Part shown: positions 53,668-62,865 of the stretch, piece by piece
Numbering within the stretch: the stretch's first letter is position 1
Layout: each line of letters starts with the position of its first letter
Origin: Sphingobium terrigena
GTDB lineage: Bacteria > Pseudomonadota > Alphaproteobacteria > Sphingomonadales > Sphingomonadaceae
Direction: 5' to 3'
NCBI RefSeq assembly: GCF_003591655.1
Contig: NZ_QVRA01000021.1
Location: 1-64,000, forward strand
Length of the DNA: 64,000 nucleotides
The notes under the pieces: model-generated
The model's database searches: none
Told to the model about the DNA's origin: nothing
Seen by the model: only the letters and a program-made list of their open reading frames with translations
Position numbers and translations under genes: made by a program

Positions 53668-55067
53668 CAGTGGCCGCGACCGAACTTGCCGAAACCCCAT
53701 TCCTTGCCGCGCGGGAGCATGGAATAGCTTTCGGCGATGCGGTCCGGGTCTGGGCGCGGATCGCGGCGCTTAGCTTTGGCGGACCGGCCGGGCAGATCGC
53801 GGTCATGCACCGCATCCTGGTGGAGGAGAAGAAATGGATCGGCGAAGAGCGCTTCCTGCACGCGCTCAACTATTGTATGCTTCTGCCTGGCCCGGAGGCG
53901 CAACAACTCGCCGCCTATATTGGCTGGTTGCTCCACAAGACCAAGGGCGGGCTGGTTGCCGGAGGCCTGTTCGTATTGCCCGGCTTCCTCGCGATCTTGG
54001 GACTGAGCTACATCTACGTGCTGCTGGGCCATGCCCCGCTGATCGAGGGCCTGTTCTTCGGTCTCAAGGCGGCGGTCCTCGCGGTGGTGATCCAGGCCGT
54101 CGTTCGCGTGGGCTCGCGTGCGCTCAAGAATAACGTACTGCGCGGAATCGCTGCAGCCGCGTTTGTGGCGATTTTCTTCCTCGACGCTCCATTCCCGCTC
54201 ATCGTGCTGGCCGCTGCGCTCGGCGGGTATGTCGGGGGTCCCGCCGGTATTGCAGCGTTCAAGGGCGGCGGTGGGCATGGACCGGCTGGCGGCAAGATCG
54301 TGCATGATTCCGAGACCGCGCTCGGAGAGGGACTGCCAGATCATGCCCGGCCCAATCTCGCCTGGTCGCTCAAGATTTCCGGTACGCTGCTCTTCCTCTG
54401 GCTGGCTCCGGTCGTGCTGCTGTTCGCACTCGCCGGACCCGATAATGTCTTCTCGCAGATCGCAGCCTTCTTCAGCCAGATGGCGGTAGTGACCTTCGGC
54501 GGCGCCTATGCGGTGCTCGCCTATGTCGCGCAGGAGGCGGTCGGCACCTATGGTTGGCTCCAGCCGGGCGAAATGCTCGACGGCCTCGGCCTTGCCGAGA
54601 CAACGCCCGGACCGCTGATCATGGTCACGCAGTTCGTCGGTTTCCTCGCAGCCTTCCGCGAGGCAACCGGGCTGCCGCCGCTGGTCGCAGCGACGCTCGG
54701 CGCCATCCTCACCACCTGGGTGACCTTCGTGCCCTGCTTCCTGTGGATCTTCGCGGGTGCGCCTTTCGTCGAGCGGCTGCGCGGCAATCGCGCGCTTTCG
54801 GCCGCGCTCAGCGCGATCACCGCAGCCGTCGTGGGCGTCATTCTCAACCTTGCCGTCTGGTTTGCCATCCACACGCTGTTCCGCAAGGTCGCGGAGATCA
54901 GGATCGGCGGCGCCGGGTTCGAAGTGCCGGTCCTCGCTTCCCTGAACTTACCTGCGCTCGTTCTTGCCGCCACCGCGGCGATCGCGGTGTTCCGCTTCAA
55001 AGCCGGTATGATCCCGGTTCTCCTCGTAAGCGCCGGGCTGGGCGCGGTCTATGTTCTCATCGCCTGA
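53664..55067 (+). CDS. chrA: Chromate transporter ChrA
   Basis: A 467-residue membrane carrier made of two homologous CHR domains. First: FGGPAGQIAVMHRILVEEKKWIGEERFLHALNYCMLLPGPEAQQLAAYIGW; second: FGGAYAVLAYVAQEAVGTYGWLQPGEMLDGLGLAETTPGPLIMVTQFVGF. Long-chain ChrA proteins export chromate from the cytosol. Start ATG 53664; an upstream frame within chrB is rejected. Coupled to chrB. Confidence 0.95.
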   Translation: MTVAATELAETPFLAAREHGIAFGDAVRVWARIAALSFGGPAGQIAVMHRILVEEKKWIGEERFLHALNYCMLLPGPEAQQLAAYIGWLLHKTKGGLVAGGLFVLPGFLAILGLSYIYVLLGHAPLIEGLFFGLKAAVLAVVIQAVVRVGSRALKNNVLRGIAAAAFVAIFFLDAPFPLIVLAAALGGYVGGPAGIAAFKGGGGHGPAGGKIVHDSETALGEGLPDHARPNLAWSLKISGTLLFLWLAPVVLLFALAGPDNVFSQIAAFFSQMAVVTFGGAYAVLAYVAQEAVGTYGWLQPGEMLDGLGLAETTPGPLIMVTQFVGFLAAFREATGLPPLVAATLGAILTTWVTFVPCFLWIFAGAPFVERLRGNRALSAALSAITAAVVGVILNLAVWFAIHTLFRKVAEIRIGGAGFEVPVLASLNLPALVLAATAAIAVFRFKAGMIPVLLVSAGLGAVYVLIA

Positions 55068-55355
55068 AGGAGGCCGAACCCGACGGAAGTATCCGGCGGA
55101 TGGCAGTCAGAACGTTAGGAGCACGCGAGCGTCTCGGCGCACCAAAGCTCGTCTGAGTTCCGCCGGCCGCCGCTCGACGCATGGCGGCCCCCCATTCGAC
55201 CTCGACATCACCCGTCGGGTACCAAAATCACGTAATTCCGGCCGATGATCATACCGCGCCTATGGATCAGTGGGCCGATTTCACATGGTTTTAGGCGGCT
55301 AGTTGGATCGCCTGAGGGCGGGAGGCGAAAGGGCGGGCCAACCGAAAAAATGCCT

Positions 55356-55383
55356 CTTGAAACCCGTTTTGTGATTCCTAATT
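55356..55383 (+). promoter_or_regulatory. Heat-shock (RpoH-type) promoter for hsp20
   Basis: CTTGAA at 55356-55361 followed after 15 bases by CCTAATT, close to the sigma-32 consensus. Transcripts would start near 55390, about 95 bases before the hsp20 ATG. Confidence 0.65.
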
Positions 55384-55485
55384 TTCTCTCGCCGGACGCT
55401 GAAAACCGGGTCCGGTGGACATTGAGAGCGCCGGCTCTCTCCGGCGCGTCTCATGCCCGAATTGCTCAATCAGGAGGATTTGGAA
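55384..55485 (+). promoter_or_regulatory. Probable ROSE-type RNA thermometer in hsp20 leader
   Basis: Three hairpins can be drawn: CCGGAC/GTCCGG (55392-55415), GCGCCGG-ctctct-CCGGCGC (55428-55447), and a last one in which TTGCT (55462-55466) faces AGGAGG (55472-55477), the ribosome site nine bases before ATG. The UYGCU/AGGA pairing is the hallmark of ROSE elements that hide the ribosome site at low temperature. Confidence 0.55.
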
Positions 55486-55959
55486 ATGAGAACTGCATTT
55501 GACTTTACGCCCTATCGGCGCTCGACCGTGGGCTTCGATCGGTTGTTCAACCTGCTCGAAGCCGGCACGCGCGAAGACGACGGCTATCCACCCTTCGACA
55601 TTCTGAAAGAAGGCGAAGACAGCTATCGCATCACGCTGGCGGTCGCCGGCTTCCGCCCCGAGGACATCGAGGTGGTGGCCCAGCAGAACCTGCTCATCGT
55701 TACCGGCAACCGTGCCGAGGACAACGGCCAGGGCGAGTATCTGCACCGGGGCATCGCCACGCGCACGTTCGAGCGGCGCTTCCAGCTTGCTGACTTCGTG
55801 GAAGCTGGCGATGCCCGCTTCGAGAACGGCCTGCTGAGCATCGCGCTCAAGCGCGTCGTGCCCGAGGCTATGAAGCCGCGCCGGATCGAGATCGCTGCCG
55901 GCAAGGCTGCCCAGGATCAGATCGAGGCACCGAGGGATGAAGCCCGCGAAGCGGCCTGA
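55486..55959 (+). CDS. hsp20: Small heat-shock protein (Hsp20/IbpA type)
   Basis: A 157-residue alpha-crystallin protein of class A (IbpA-like): MRTAFDFTPYRRSTVGFDRLFNLLEAG, FDILKEGEDSYRITLAVAGFRPEDIEVVAQQNLLIVTGNR, then RTFERRFQLADFVEAGDARFENGLLSIALKRVVPEAMKPRRIEI. ATG 55486 directly follows AGGAGGATTTGGAA; an ATG at 55453 lies upstream of that site and is rejected. Holdase of aggregating proteins. Confidence 0.95.
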   Translation: MRTAFDFTPYRRSTVGFDRLFNLLEAGTREDDGYPPFDILKEGEDSYRITLAVAGFRPEDIEVVAQQNLLIVTGNRAEDNGQGEYLHRGIATRTFERRFQLADFVEAGDARFENGLLSIALKRVVPEAMKPRRIEIAAGKAAQDQIEAPRDEAREAA

Positions 55960-56042
55960 TCCTTGGTTTAACTGGTTTGCCGCACCGCCCTCGGCGGGCC
56001 GGCAGGCCTGGCCCCTTCCAGCCAGAAAAGGAGATGACCATC

Positions 56043-56564
56043 ATGGCTTTTCGTGATCTCATTCCCTGGAGCCGGCAGGAAAACCGGCTCCCCGTCCCGG
56101 TCAGCGCCGAGCGCGACCGCGACAATGATACCCACCCGCTTCTCTCGCTCCACCGCGAGGTGAACCGTCTGTTTGACGACGTCTTCCGCGGCTTCGGCGT
56201 GCCCGCATTGGCCGGGTTCGACCGCGCGGCCGGCTGGCCGCACGTCGAACTCGGCGAGACCGACAAGGAAATCCGCGTCACCGCCGAACTGCCGGGTCTC
56301 GACGAGAAGGACGTGGAGATTATCGTCGAAGACGGTGCGCTCACGCTGCGCGGTGAGAAGCGCTCCGAGGTCGAAGACAAGGATCGCGGCTATACCGAGC
56401 GCAGCTATGGCCGCTTTGAACGCCGTATCGGCCTGCCCCAGGGCATCGACCGTGACAATGGCAAGGCAACTTTCAGGAACGGCGTGTTGACGGTCACCCT
56501 GCCGAAGACGGAGGCGGCGAACGAAAATGTCCGCCGCATCCCGGTCAATGGCAAGGCGGCCTGA
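56043..56564 (+). CDS. Small heat-shock protein (Hsp20, class C/HspA type)
   Basis: A 173-residue alpha-crystallin protein: HPLLSLHREVNRLFDDVFRGFG, WPHVELGETDKEIRVTAELPGLDEKDVEIIVEDGALTLRGEKRSE, then GRFERRIGLPQGIDRDNGKATFRNGVLTVTLPKTE. ATG 56043 preceded by AAAGGAG. It differs in class from the upstream Hsp20, so the pair could form mixed or complementary oligomers. Same strand, 83 bases apart. Confidence 0.94.
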   Translation: MAFRDLIPWSRQENRLPVPVSAERDRDNDTHPLLSLHREVNRLFDDVFRGFGVPALAGFDRAAGWPHVELGETDKEIRVTAELPGLDEKDVEIIVEDGALTLRGEKRSEVEDKDRGYTERSYGRFERRIGLPQGIDRDNGKATFRNGVLTVTLPKTEAANENVRRIPVNGKAA

Positions 56565-57060
56565 CGGTCTGGCCCGGGACTTCGGTTCCGGGCCATTCGC
56601 CAACGATAACCACGCCGGGCCATGCGCATCGAGCGCGCTACCGCGAGATACGCAGGCTGTGATCGAGCCGATGCCGCTCGCGACCAACCAGGGCGGACGC
56701 GGCCGGCGCGGACAGTGGCGGGTGCGCTTCGTGCCGCGCTGGCGGCCCGTGGCTGATCCCCTGACGGGATGGAGCGGCGGCGGCGATCCGCTCGAGACGA
56801 TCGAGCTGCGCTTGTCCGACCTGGAGACCGCAGCGGGCTACTGCCGGCGCCAGGGATTGGCCTTCTCGATCCATGGCGCGCCGGGTCGCCAGCACCCGAT
56901 TCCCAGTCGCCTGCCAGCGGAACGGACGCCGGTGCTCTGCTGCTGGCCCACCGGTCCGCACGCGCGATGCTGCAGCCGCTATCCCGCCGCGCTTGAAAGC
57001 ACCCTGGGCTCGGGAAACGCGGTTGGCGTCGGGGGAAAGGCATTTTCACGTTCACCATGA
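56527..57060 (+). CDS. Complex I NDUFA4/NDUFS4-like accessory protein
   Basis: A 177-residue frame; ATG 56527 overlaps the Hsp20 gene by 38 bases and the true start may lie later. Residues about 44-125 (AVIEPMPLATNQGGRGRRGQW, then FVPRWRPVADPLTGWSGGGDPLETIELRLSDLETAAGYCRRQGLAF) match the ETC complex I subunit region (NDUS4, DPLTGWxGSxD signature). Here a Cys-rich tail CCWPTGPHARCC follows. The core complex I genes are absent, so this is an additional copy in a stress region. Confidence 0.68.
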   Translation: MSAASRSMARRPDGLARDFGSGPFANDNHAGPCASSALPRDTQAVIEPMPLATNQGGRGRRGQWRVRFVPRWRPVADPLTGWSGGGDPLETIELRLSDLETAAGYCRRQGLAFSIHGAPGRQHPIPSRLPAERTPVLCCWPTGPHARCCSRYPAALESTLGSGNAVGVGGKAFSRSP

Positions 57061-57076
57061 TCAGAGGAGACGATTG

Positions 57077-57625
57077 ATGCGAAAAATTCGTACAGCCGTC
57101 GTGGCCGGCGTGGCGGCGGTCGCGACCATCGGTACCGCGCTGGCGGCGAGCCATGACAGCCATGTGATGAAGGTCGGCCTGCCGGACGGTACGGTCGCCC
57201 GCATAGAATATGAGGGCGATGTCGCGCCCAAGGTCACGGTCGCGCCTGCCCCCAGCGTTGCACCGATCGCCTGGCTCGACCCATTCGGGCCGGCCCCATT
57301 CGCGCTGTTCGATCGCATCGCGGCCGACATGGACGGGCAGAGCGACCTGATGATGCGTCAGGTCCGCGCCTTGCCGCTCCCGGCAATGACCGATGACGGG
57401 AAGATCGACCTGACGGCGTTGCGCAGCCCGCCTCCGGGGACCGTCAGCTATAGCTTCGTCTCGACGACCAACGGGGGAAGCACCTGCAGCCGAAGCGTTC
57501 AGGTCACCTCGCTCGGCGCGGGGCAGCAACCGAAGGTCGTATCGAACAGCTCCGGTGACTGCCGCGAAGCGCCGTCGGCGGCTGTCGGCCACCCGGCCCG
57601 AACTGACGGGATGCGCCGCACATGA
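57077..57625 (+). CDS. Secreted protein of unknown function
   Basis: A 182-residue protein with signal peptide MRKIRTAVVAGVAAVATIGTALA. GAGGAGA lies seven bases upstream of ATG 57077. The mature part has a Pro-rich segment (KVTVAPAPSVAPIAWLDPFGPAPFALFD), a stretch rich in Met/Asp, and two Cys (STCSRS, GDCREA) that could pair. No recognised domain. In the same direction as the heat-shock genes and followed by a terminator. Confidence 0.72.
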   Translation: MRKIRTAVVAGVAAVATIGTALAASHDSHVMKVGLPDGTVARIEYEGDVAPKVTVAPAPSVAPIAWLDPFGPAPFALFDRIAADMDGQSDLMMRQVRALPLPAMTDDGKIDLTALRSPPPGTVSYSFVSTTNGGSTCSRSVQVTSLGAGQQPKVVSNSSGDCREAPSAAVGHPARTDGMRRT

Positions 57626-57679
57626 CGCAGCCCGCTGCCGGCCATCCCGGCAGCTCATTCAAAGCCACCTGAGCCATGA

Positions 57680-57706
57680 GGGAGCGGCGAAAGCGCCGCT
57701 CCCTTT
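57680..57706 (+). terminator. Intrinsic terminator
   Basis: GGGAGCGGC and GCCGCTCCC around GAAAGC, then TTT. Ends the hsp20-to-57625 transcription unit before the MarC gene. Confidence 0.75.
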
Positions 57707-57727
57707 GCAAGTTTCGTTGCGTGACCC

Positions 57728-58360
57728 ATGCACATATCAGCCAGCATCCTCTCCAGCTTCATCACCCTGCTCGTCACGATCGGTCCGATCGAGACGGCGG
57801 TGGTCTTCGCAGGCCTGACGGCTGGAATTCACCGCAGCGGGCGGATCAGCCTCGCCACGCGCTCGGTCACGATCGCCGCCGGCGTGCTGCTGCTGTTCGC
57901 TCTGGCGGGCGGCACCGTTCTTTCGCTCCTGCATATTTCGCTGCCCGCGTTCCGGGTGGCGGGCGGCGTTCTCCTGTTCCTCCAGGCTTTGACGCTCACC
58001 TTCTCCAGTCCTGGACTCTCGTCGATCAGCGAGGGGGAGCGCCGGGAGGCTGAAGGGCCTGGCGACATCGCGGTCTTCCCGCTGGCGTTTCCCTTGATCG
58101 CGGGCCCCGGCAGCCTTTCGGCCGCCGTGCTCGTCATGGGCCGCACCGAGAGCTGGATCGAGGGCGGCGGCGTCCTCGCGATGATCGTCGCTTGCATCGT
58201 CTTGACCTGGCTCGCGATGCTCGCAGCCGACCGCCTTGTCCTGTTGCTCGGGGGCACCGGAGCCGACGTCGTGGGCCGCATCTCCGGCGTGCTTCTCGCT
58301 GGCCTTGCCGTCCAGTTCGTCTTCGACGGTCTCGCGGTAGCGCCGTTCCTAGCCGGCTGA
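57728..58360 (+). CDS. MarC family integral membrane protein
   Basis: A 210-residue protein with six membrane segments (FITLLVTIGPIETAVVFAGLT; FPLAFPLIAGPGSLSAAVLVMG carries the PLAxPLIAGPG signature; C-terminal GRISGVLLAGLAVQFVFDGL). MarC proteins were named for the mar locus but their role is unresolved. It lies between a terminator and the convergent usg operon. Confidence 0.92.
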   Translation: MHISASILSSFITLLVTIGPIETAVVFAGLTAGIHRSGRISLATRSVTIAAGVLLLFALAGGTVLSLLHISLPAFRVAGGVLLFLQALTLTFSSPGLSSISEGERREAEGPGDIAVFPLAFPLIAGPGSLSAAVLVMGRTESWIEGGGVLAMIVACIVLTWLAMLAADRLVLLLGGTGADVVGRISGVLLAGLAVQFVFDGLAVAPFLAG

Positions 58361-58368
58361 GTCAGCTG

Positions 58369-58728
58369 CTATGCGGCCTCGTCGAGCACCCGGAGCACCC
58401 GGTCGAGCATGGCGGCGTTGGACGCGGCTTTCGGGAGTTCGCGGCGAGCGAAGCGCTGAAGCGGTGCGAGGTCCCGCCGCGGCAGCCGCAGCGTGATCAG
58501 GCTTTGCCCCAGCGTCTCCCGAGGGAGGCGTTGGGCTGCCTTGCCGGACCGCAGGAAGTGATCAAGGAGCCGCTTGCGGTCGGCAAAGCTCCAGCCCAAC
58601 GCCTCCAGGTCATCGGGCGGAACAGACAGCAGCGCGAGCGCGAATTCCATGATGTCGTCGAACGTGAGGACGAGGCGGACCGCCTGTCCGCCTCGTCGGC
58701 GCCAGCGCTCGCCAAGACCGCTTGTCAT
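58369..58728 (-). CDS. Hypothetical protein, third gene of usg operon
   Basis: A 119-residue basic protein from ATG 58728 (MTSGLGERWRRRGGQAVRLVLTFDDIMEFALALLSVPPDDLEALGWSFADRKRLLDHFL). It is helical and has no recognised domain. Its start overlaps the usg stop by four bases, so it is translated with usg. Its product may partner with Usg. Confidence 0.7.
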   Translation of the reverse strand: MTSGLGERWRRRGGQAVRLVLTFDDIMEFALALLSVPPDDLEALGWSFADRKRLLDHFLRSGKAAQRLPRETLGQSLITLRLPRRDLAPLQRFARRELPKAASNAAMLDRVLRVLDEAA

Positions 58729-58994
58729 GGGAGCGGGATGATCCCATCGACCGCGCACCATTCGGTGGGACCGATCAGCCGGCCATGGGCGATCCGGACC
58801 GAATGGAGCGCGGCCTCGATCTCGCGCCGCCAATGGTCGAGGAACTCGAACAGCACGGGGAAATCGGGCGCAAGATCATATTCCTGCCAGATGAACAGCT
58901 GGAGAAGCGACGGTGCATCGGGCCGGTAATAATGGATCTCGGCGGTGGTGAGACCGTAGCCCTCCAGCTGCGCGATGAACCCGCGATCGCTCAT
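58725..58994 (-). CDS. usg: Usg family protein
   Basis: An 89-residue protein matching the Usg family (LTTAEIHYYRPDAPSLLQLFIWQEYDLAPDFPVLFEFLDHWRREIEAALHSVRIAHG). Usg was named for its position near trp genes in alphaproteobacteria; its role is unknown. Here it is away from trp genes and next to groES, in a three-gene unit with two four-base overlaps. Confidence 0.88.
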   Translation of the reverse strand: MSDRGFIAQLEGYGLTTAEIHYYRPDAPSLLQLFIWQEYDLAPDFPVLFEFLDHWRREIEAALHSVRIAHGRLIGPTEWCAVDGIIPLP

Positions 58995-59227
58995 TGCAGC
59001 GGTCGGCCTTCCGTCCGCGGTTCATCGAGCGATCGCATGGCGGCGAAAACCTCGTCGATCGGAACGGCGCGCCTGGCGCCGGGCGGCTTTCGCATCGCCG
59101 GCTGGTCCTTCACAGCAGAGTGGTCGGACGCCCAGGAGGCGAGGATGGCGCGTTTGACTTCCGGCTCGAGGCTCGGATGGTGCGCAACGTCGAAGGGGTG
59201 CAGAAAACGCGAAAATGGCTGCGACAT
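58991..59227 (-). CDS. Hypothetical protein, first gene of usg operon
   Basis: A 78-residue protein (MSQPFSRFLHPFDVAHHPSLEPEVKRAILASWASDHSAVKDQPAMRKPP). The LEPEVKRAILASWASD segment with following PxxR resembles small proteins found upstream of or near heat-shock operons in alphaproteobacteria, but I know no function. Divergent from groES, 271 bases apart. Confidence 0.72.
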   Translation of the reverse strand: MSQPFSRFLHPFDVAHHPSLEPEVKRAILASWASDHSAVKDQPAMRKPPGARRAVPIDEVFAAMRSLDEPRTEGRPLQ

Positions 59228-59357
59228 GGCCTTGGCTCCTTTCCTGGGTCGCTCCTTTCTTGTGCATGCGGTGCCGCACGCGGCTCAAGATTTTGGTGCT
59301 GATCCGAGCCGCGTCAAGAGGGAAGATGCCGGCCGAAAGCGCTCAAGAGGGGCCGAA

Positions 59358-59384
59358 TTGGCACTCTCGGGAGATGAGTGCCAA
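59358..59384. promoter_or_regulatory. CIRCE operator (HrcA site)
   Basis: TTGGCACTC-N9-GAGTGCCAA, differing from the consensus TTAGCACTC-N9-GAGTGCTAA by one matched pair of bases. It lies 115 bases before groES in the divergent region. The repressor HrcA is not encoded in the window and must come from elsewhere in the genome. Confidence 0.95.
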
Positions 59385-59401
59385 AAAAATTCATTCGCCC
59401 T

Positions 59402-59429
59402 CTTGAACCCAAAAATATCTTTTCATAAT
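59402..59429 (+). promoter_or_regulatory. Heat-shock (RpoH-type) promoter for groESL
   Basis: CTTGAA at 59402-59407 followed after 16 bases by CATAAT. It is 18 bases beyond the CIRCE element, so the operon would be under both RpoH activation and HrcA repression. Confidence 0.55.
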
Positions 59430-59498
59430 TCACGCGAACCTGTCGTTCAGATGAATGGCAGGGACATCACAACCTGTTTTGCATCTGGAGGTTTTGCC

Positions 59499-59813
59499 AT
59501 GCATTTCCGCCCCTTGCACGACCGTGTGGTCGTCCGCCGCATCGAAGCCGAGGAAAAGACCTCGGGCGGCATCATCATACCCGATACCGCTAAGGAAAAG
59601 CCGCAGGAAGGCGAAGTCGTCGCCGTTGGGCCCGGCGCGCGCGACGATAGCGGCAAGCTCGTCGAGCTGTCCGTCAAAGCCGGTGACCGCATCCTGTTCG
59701 GCAAATGGTCCGGCACCGAGGTCAAGATTGACGGCGAGGATTTGCTCATCATGAAGGAGAGCGACATCCTCGGCGTGATCGAGACGGTTACCGAACTTAA
59801 GCAGGCGGCCTGA
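59499..59813 (+). CDS. groES: Co-chaperonin GroES
   Basis: A 104-residue lid of the chaperonin: FRPLHDRVVVRRIEAEEKTSGGIIIPDTAKEKPQEGEVVAVGPG, with the mobile loop EEKTSGGIIIPDTAKEK. ATG 59499 is preceded by CTGGAGG. The sequence is slightly unusual at the N-terminus (MHFRP) and ends LKQAA. Directly followed by groEL. Confidence 0.97.
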   Translation: MHFRPLHDRVVVRRIEAEEKTSGGIIIPDTAKEKPQEGEVVAVGPGARDDSGKLVELSVKAGDRILFGKWSGTEVKIDGEDLLIMKESDILGVIETVTELKQAA

Positions 59814-59867
59814 GCCACCTGTTATCTCTCTAACCATCAGGAAGGAATTTGAGAAAGGAGCAGGCAG

Positions 59868-61487
<1,620 letters not shown>

Positions 61488-61492
61488 TAGGT

Positions 61493-61518
61493 GGGAGGCC
61501 CGGGGCGCCGGGCCTCCC
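61493..61518 (+). terminator. Terminator after groEL
   Basis: GGGAGGCCCGG and CCGGGCCTCCC with a short GCG loop, then GTGTTCTTT. Starts six bases after the stop codon. Confidence 0.85.
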
Positions 61519-61725
61519 GTGTTCTTTGCCATGCGCCTGTTCTGGGCGTTTCGACAGCGCAGATGTAGCATAGCTTCCACCAACGACGGGTTTCGGCGGA
61601 ACCCGTCATTCACGGCCGTGCTCGGCAACGACCGTTAAGTCCCAACCCCTTCCGGCAGCACCTGACCAACTCAAGACTTACACCTCCGCGCAGCAAGCGT
61701 CAGCTTGCGACCCGAAAGCCGACGA

Positions 61726-62130
61726 TCATCCGGATGCTACCGGCCCCAAGGCTTCGACGATGCGGCATTCTTCGACAGTCCCGCCATCGCAGGAATCGAT
61801 CACCGCCTTCAGTTCCCGTCTCAGGGCCTGGAGATCAGCAATCTTACGATCCACCTCCAAAAGGTGCTGGTTGGCGATGCGATCAATCCCAGCGCAGTCG
61901 CAACTCTTGTCGTCGGAAAGGCCGAGGAGCGCGCGTACCTGATCCAGCGAGAAGCCCAGATCACGGGACCGCCTGATGAAGGACAGGCGGCCAAGCTCTG
62001 CCGGCCCATAGTCCCGATAGTTGCTCGACGTGCGGGCGGGCTTAGGGAGAAGGCCGATCTTCTCATAGTAGCGGATCGTCTCGATTTTCGTGCTGGTGGC
62101 CTTGCCCATTTCCCCGATCGTCAACGCCAT
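61726..62130 (-). CDS. MerR family metal-responsive regulator
   Basis: A 134-residue regulator starting at ATG 62130 (MALTIGEMGKATSTKIETIRYYEKIGLLPKPART), the MerR winged-helix domain; a start 66 bases upstream is possible but would cross the divergent promoter. After the coiled coil, CDCAGIDRIANQHL and the tail SCDGGTVEECRIVEAL supply cysteines in the ZntR/CadR/PbrR arrangement. Divalent or soft-metal sensing is likely. Confidence 0.9.
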   Translation of the reverse strand: MALTIGEMGKATSTKIETIRYYEKIGLLPKPARTSSNYRDYGPAELGRLSFIRRSRDLGFSLDQVRALLGLSDDKSCDCAGIDRIANQHLLEVDRKIADLQALRRELKAVIDSCDGGTVEECRIVEALGPVASG

Positions 62131-62134
62131 GCTC

Positions 62135-62165
62135 TTGACCCTGTAGTTGCTACAGCCCCCATATA
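62135..62165 (+). promoter_or_regulatory. MerR-type promoter with long spacer and dyad
   Basis: TTGACC at 62135-62140, then the dyad CTGTAG-TTG-CTACAG (62141-62155), then CATATA at 62160: a 19-base spacer. This is the classic layout at which MerR regulators untwist the promoter on binding metal. It drives the CDF gene. Confidence 0.85.
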
Positions 62166-62196
62166 GGCTGCCATCGATGCGAAGAGGAGATGGCAC

Positions 62197-62865
62197 ATGG
62201 CTGGCGGTTGCTGCGGCGGATCACCCGACACTGGCGGAAAGACAGACGACCGCGTCTGGCGGCGCGCCCTGTGGATCGCGCTCATTATCAACGCTGGCAT
62301 GTTTGGCGTCGAGATCGTTGCTGGCGTCACGGCCGGGTCAGCATCGCTCAAGGCTGACGCGCTCGATTTTCTAGGCGATGCGGCCAACTATGCCATCAGC
62401 CTCGGTGTCGCCGGACTTGCGCTGCGCTGGCGCGCCCGCGCTGCGCTCGCCAAAGGCTTGTCGTTGCTGATTCTGGGCGTCTGGGTCATCGCCAGCACGG
62501 CGTGGATGGCGGCGCGCGGGACGCTGCCCACGGCCGAGACCATGGGTATCATTGGCGTGCTCGCGCTGGTCGCCAACCTGATCTGCGCCGTGATGCTGTG
62601 GCGGCACCGGGAGGGCGATGCCAACCGCAGGTCGGTCTGGATTTGCTCGCGCAACGACGCAATCGGCAACCTTGCCGTGGTCGCGGCCGCGCTAGGCGTT
62701 TTCGGCACCGGCACCGCATGGCCGGACCTCGCTGTCGCGGCAGTGCTGGCTGGTCTCGGCGTATCGGGCGGTTGGCAGATCATTCGCCGGGCATGGCGGG
62801 AGTTGAAAAGCCTCGACCACAGCCATGCTATTCCCCGCCGAACCGGAGCCGCACACCCCCGTTGA
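62197..62865 (+). CDS. CDF family metal cation efflux protein
   Basis: A 222-residue transporter with five to six segments. LIINAGMFGVEIVAGVTAGSASLKADALDFLGDAANYAISL holds the metal site HxxxD-equivalent (D in ADALDFLGD), and VWICSRNDAIGNLAVVAAALG the second. The N-terminus MAGGCCGGSPDTGG has a Cys pair that could bind metal; there is no large C-terminal cytosolic domain. Exports Zn, Co, Cd or similar. Regulated by the divergent MerR gene. Confidence 0.9.
   Translation: MAGGCCGGSPDTGGKTDDRVWRRALWIALIINAGMFGVEIVAGVTAGSASLKADALDFLGDAANYAISLGVAGLALRWRARAALAKGLSLLILGVWVIASTAWMAARGTLPTAETMGIIGVLALVANLICAVMLWRHREGDANRRSVWICSRNDAIGNLAVVAAALGVFGTGTAWPDLAVAAVLAGLGVSGGWQIIRRAWRELKSLDHSHAIPRRTGAAHPR

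Larger units (their letters stand above)
55068..55485. other. Intergenic region between chrA and hsp20
   Basis: 418 bases. The first 280 contain no gene or signal I recognise; the composition and frame breaks suggest scar DNA. The last 130 carry an RpoH-like promoter and a structured leader described separately. Confidence 0.6.
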
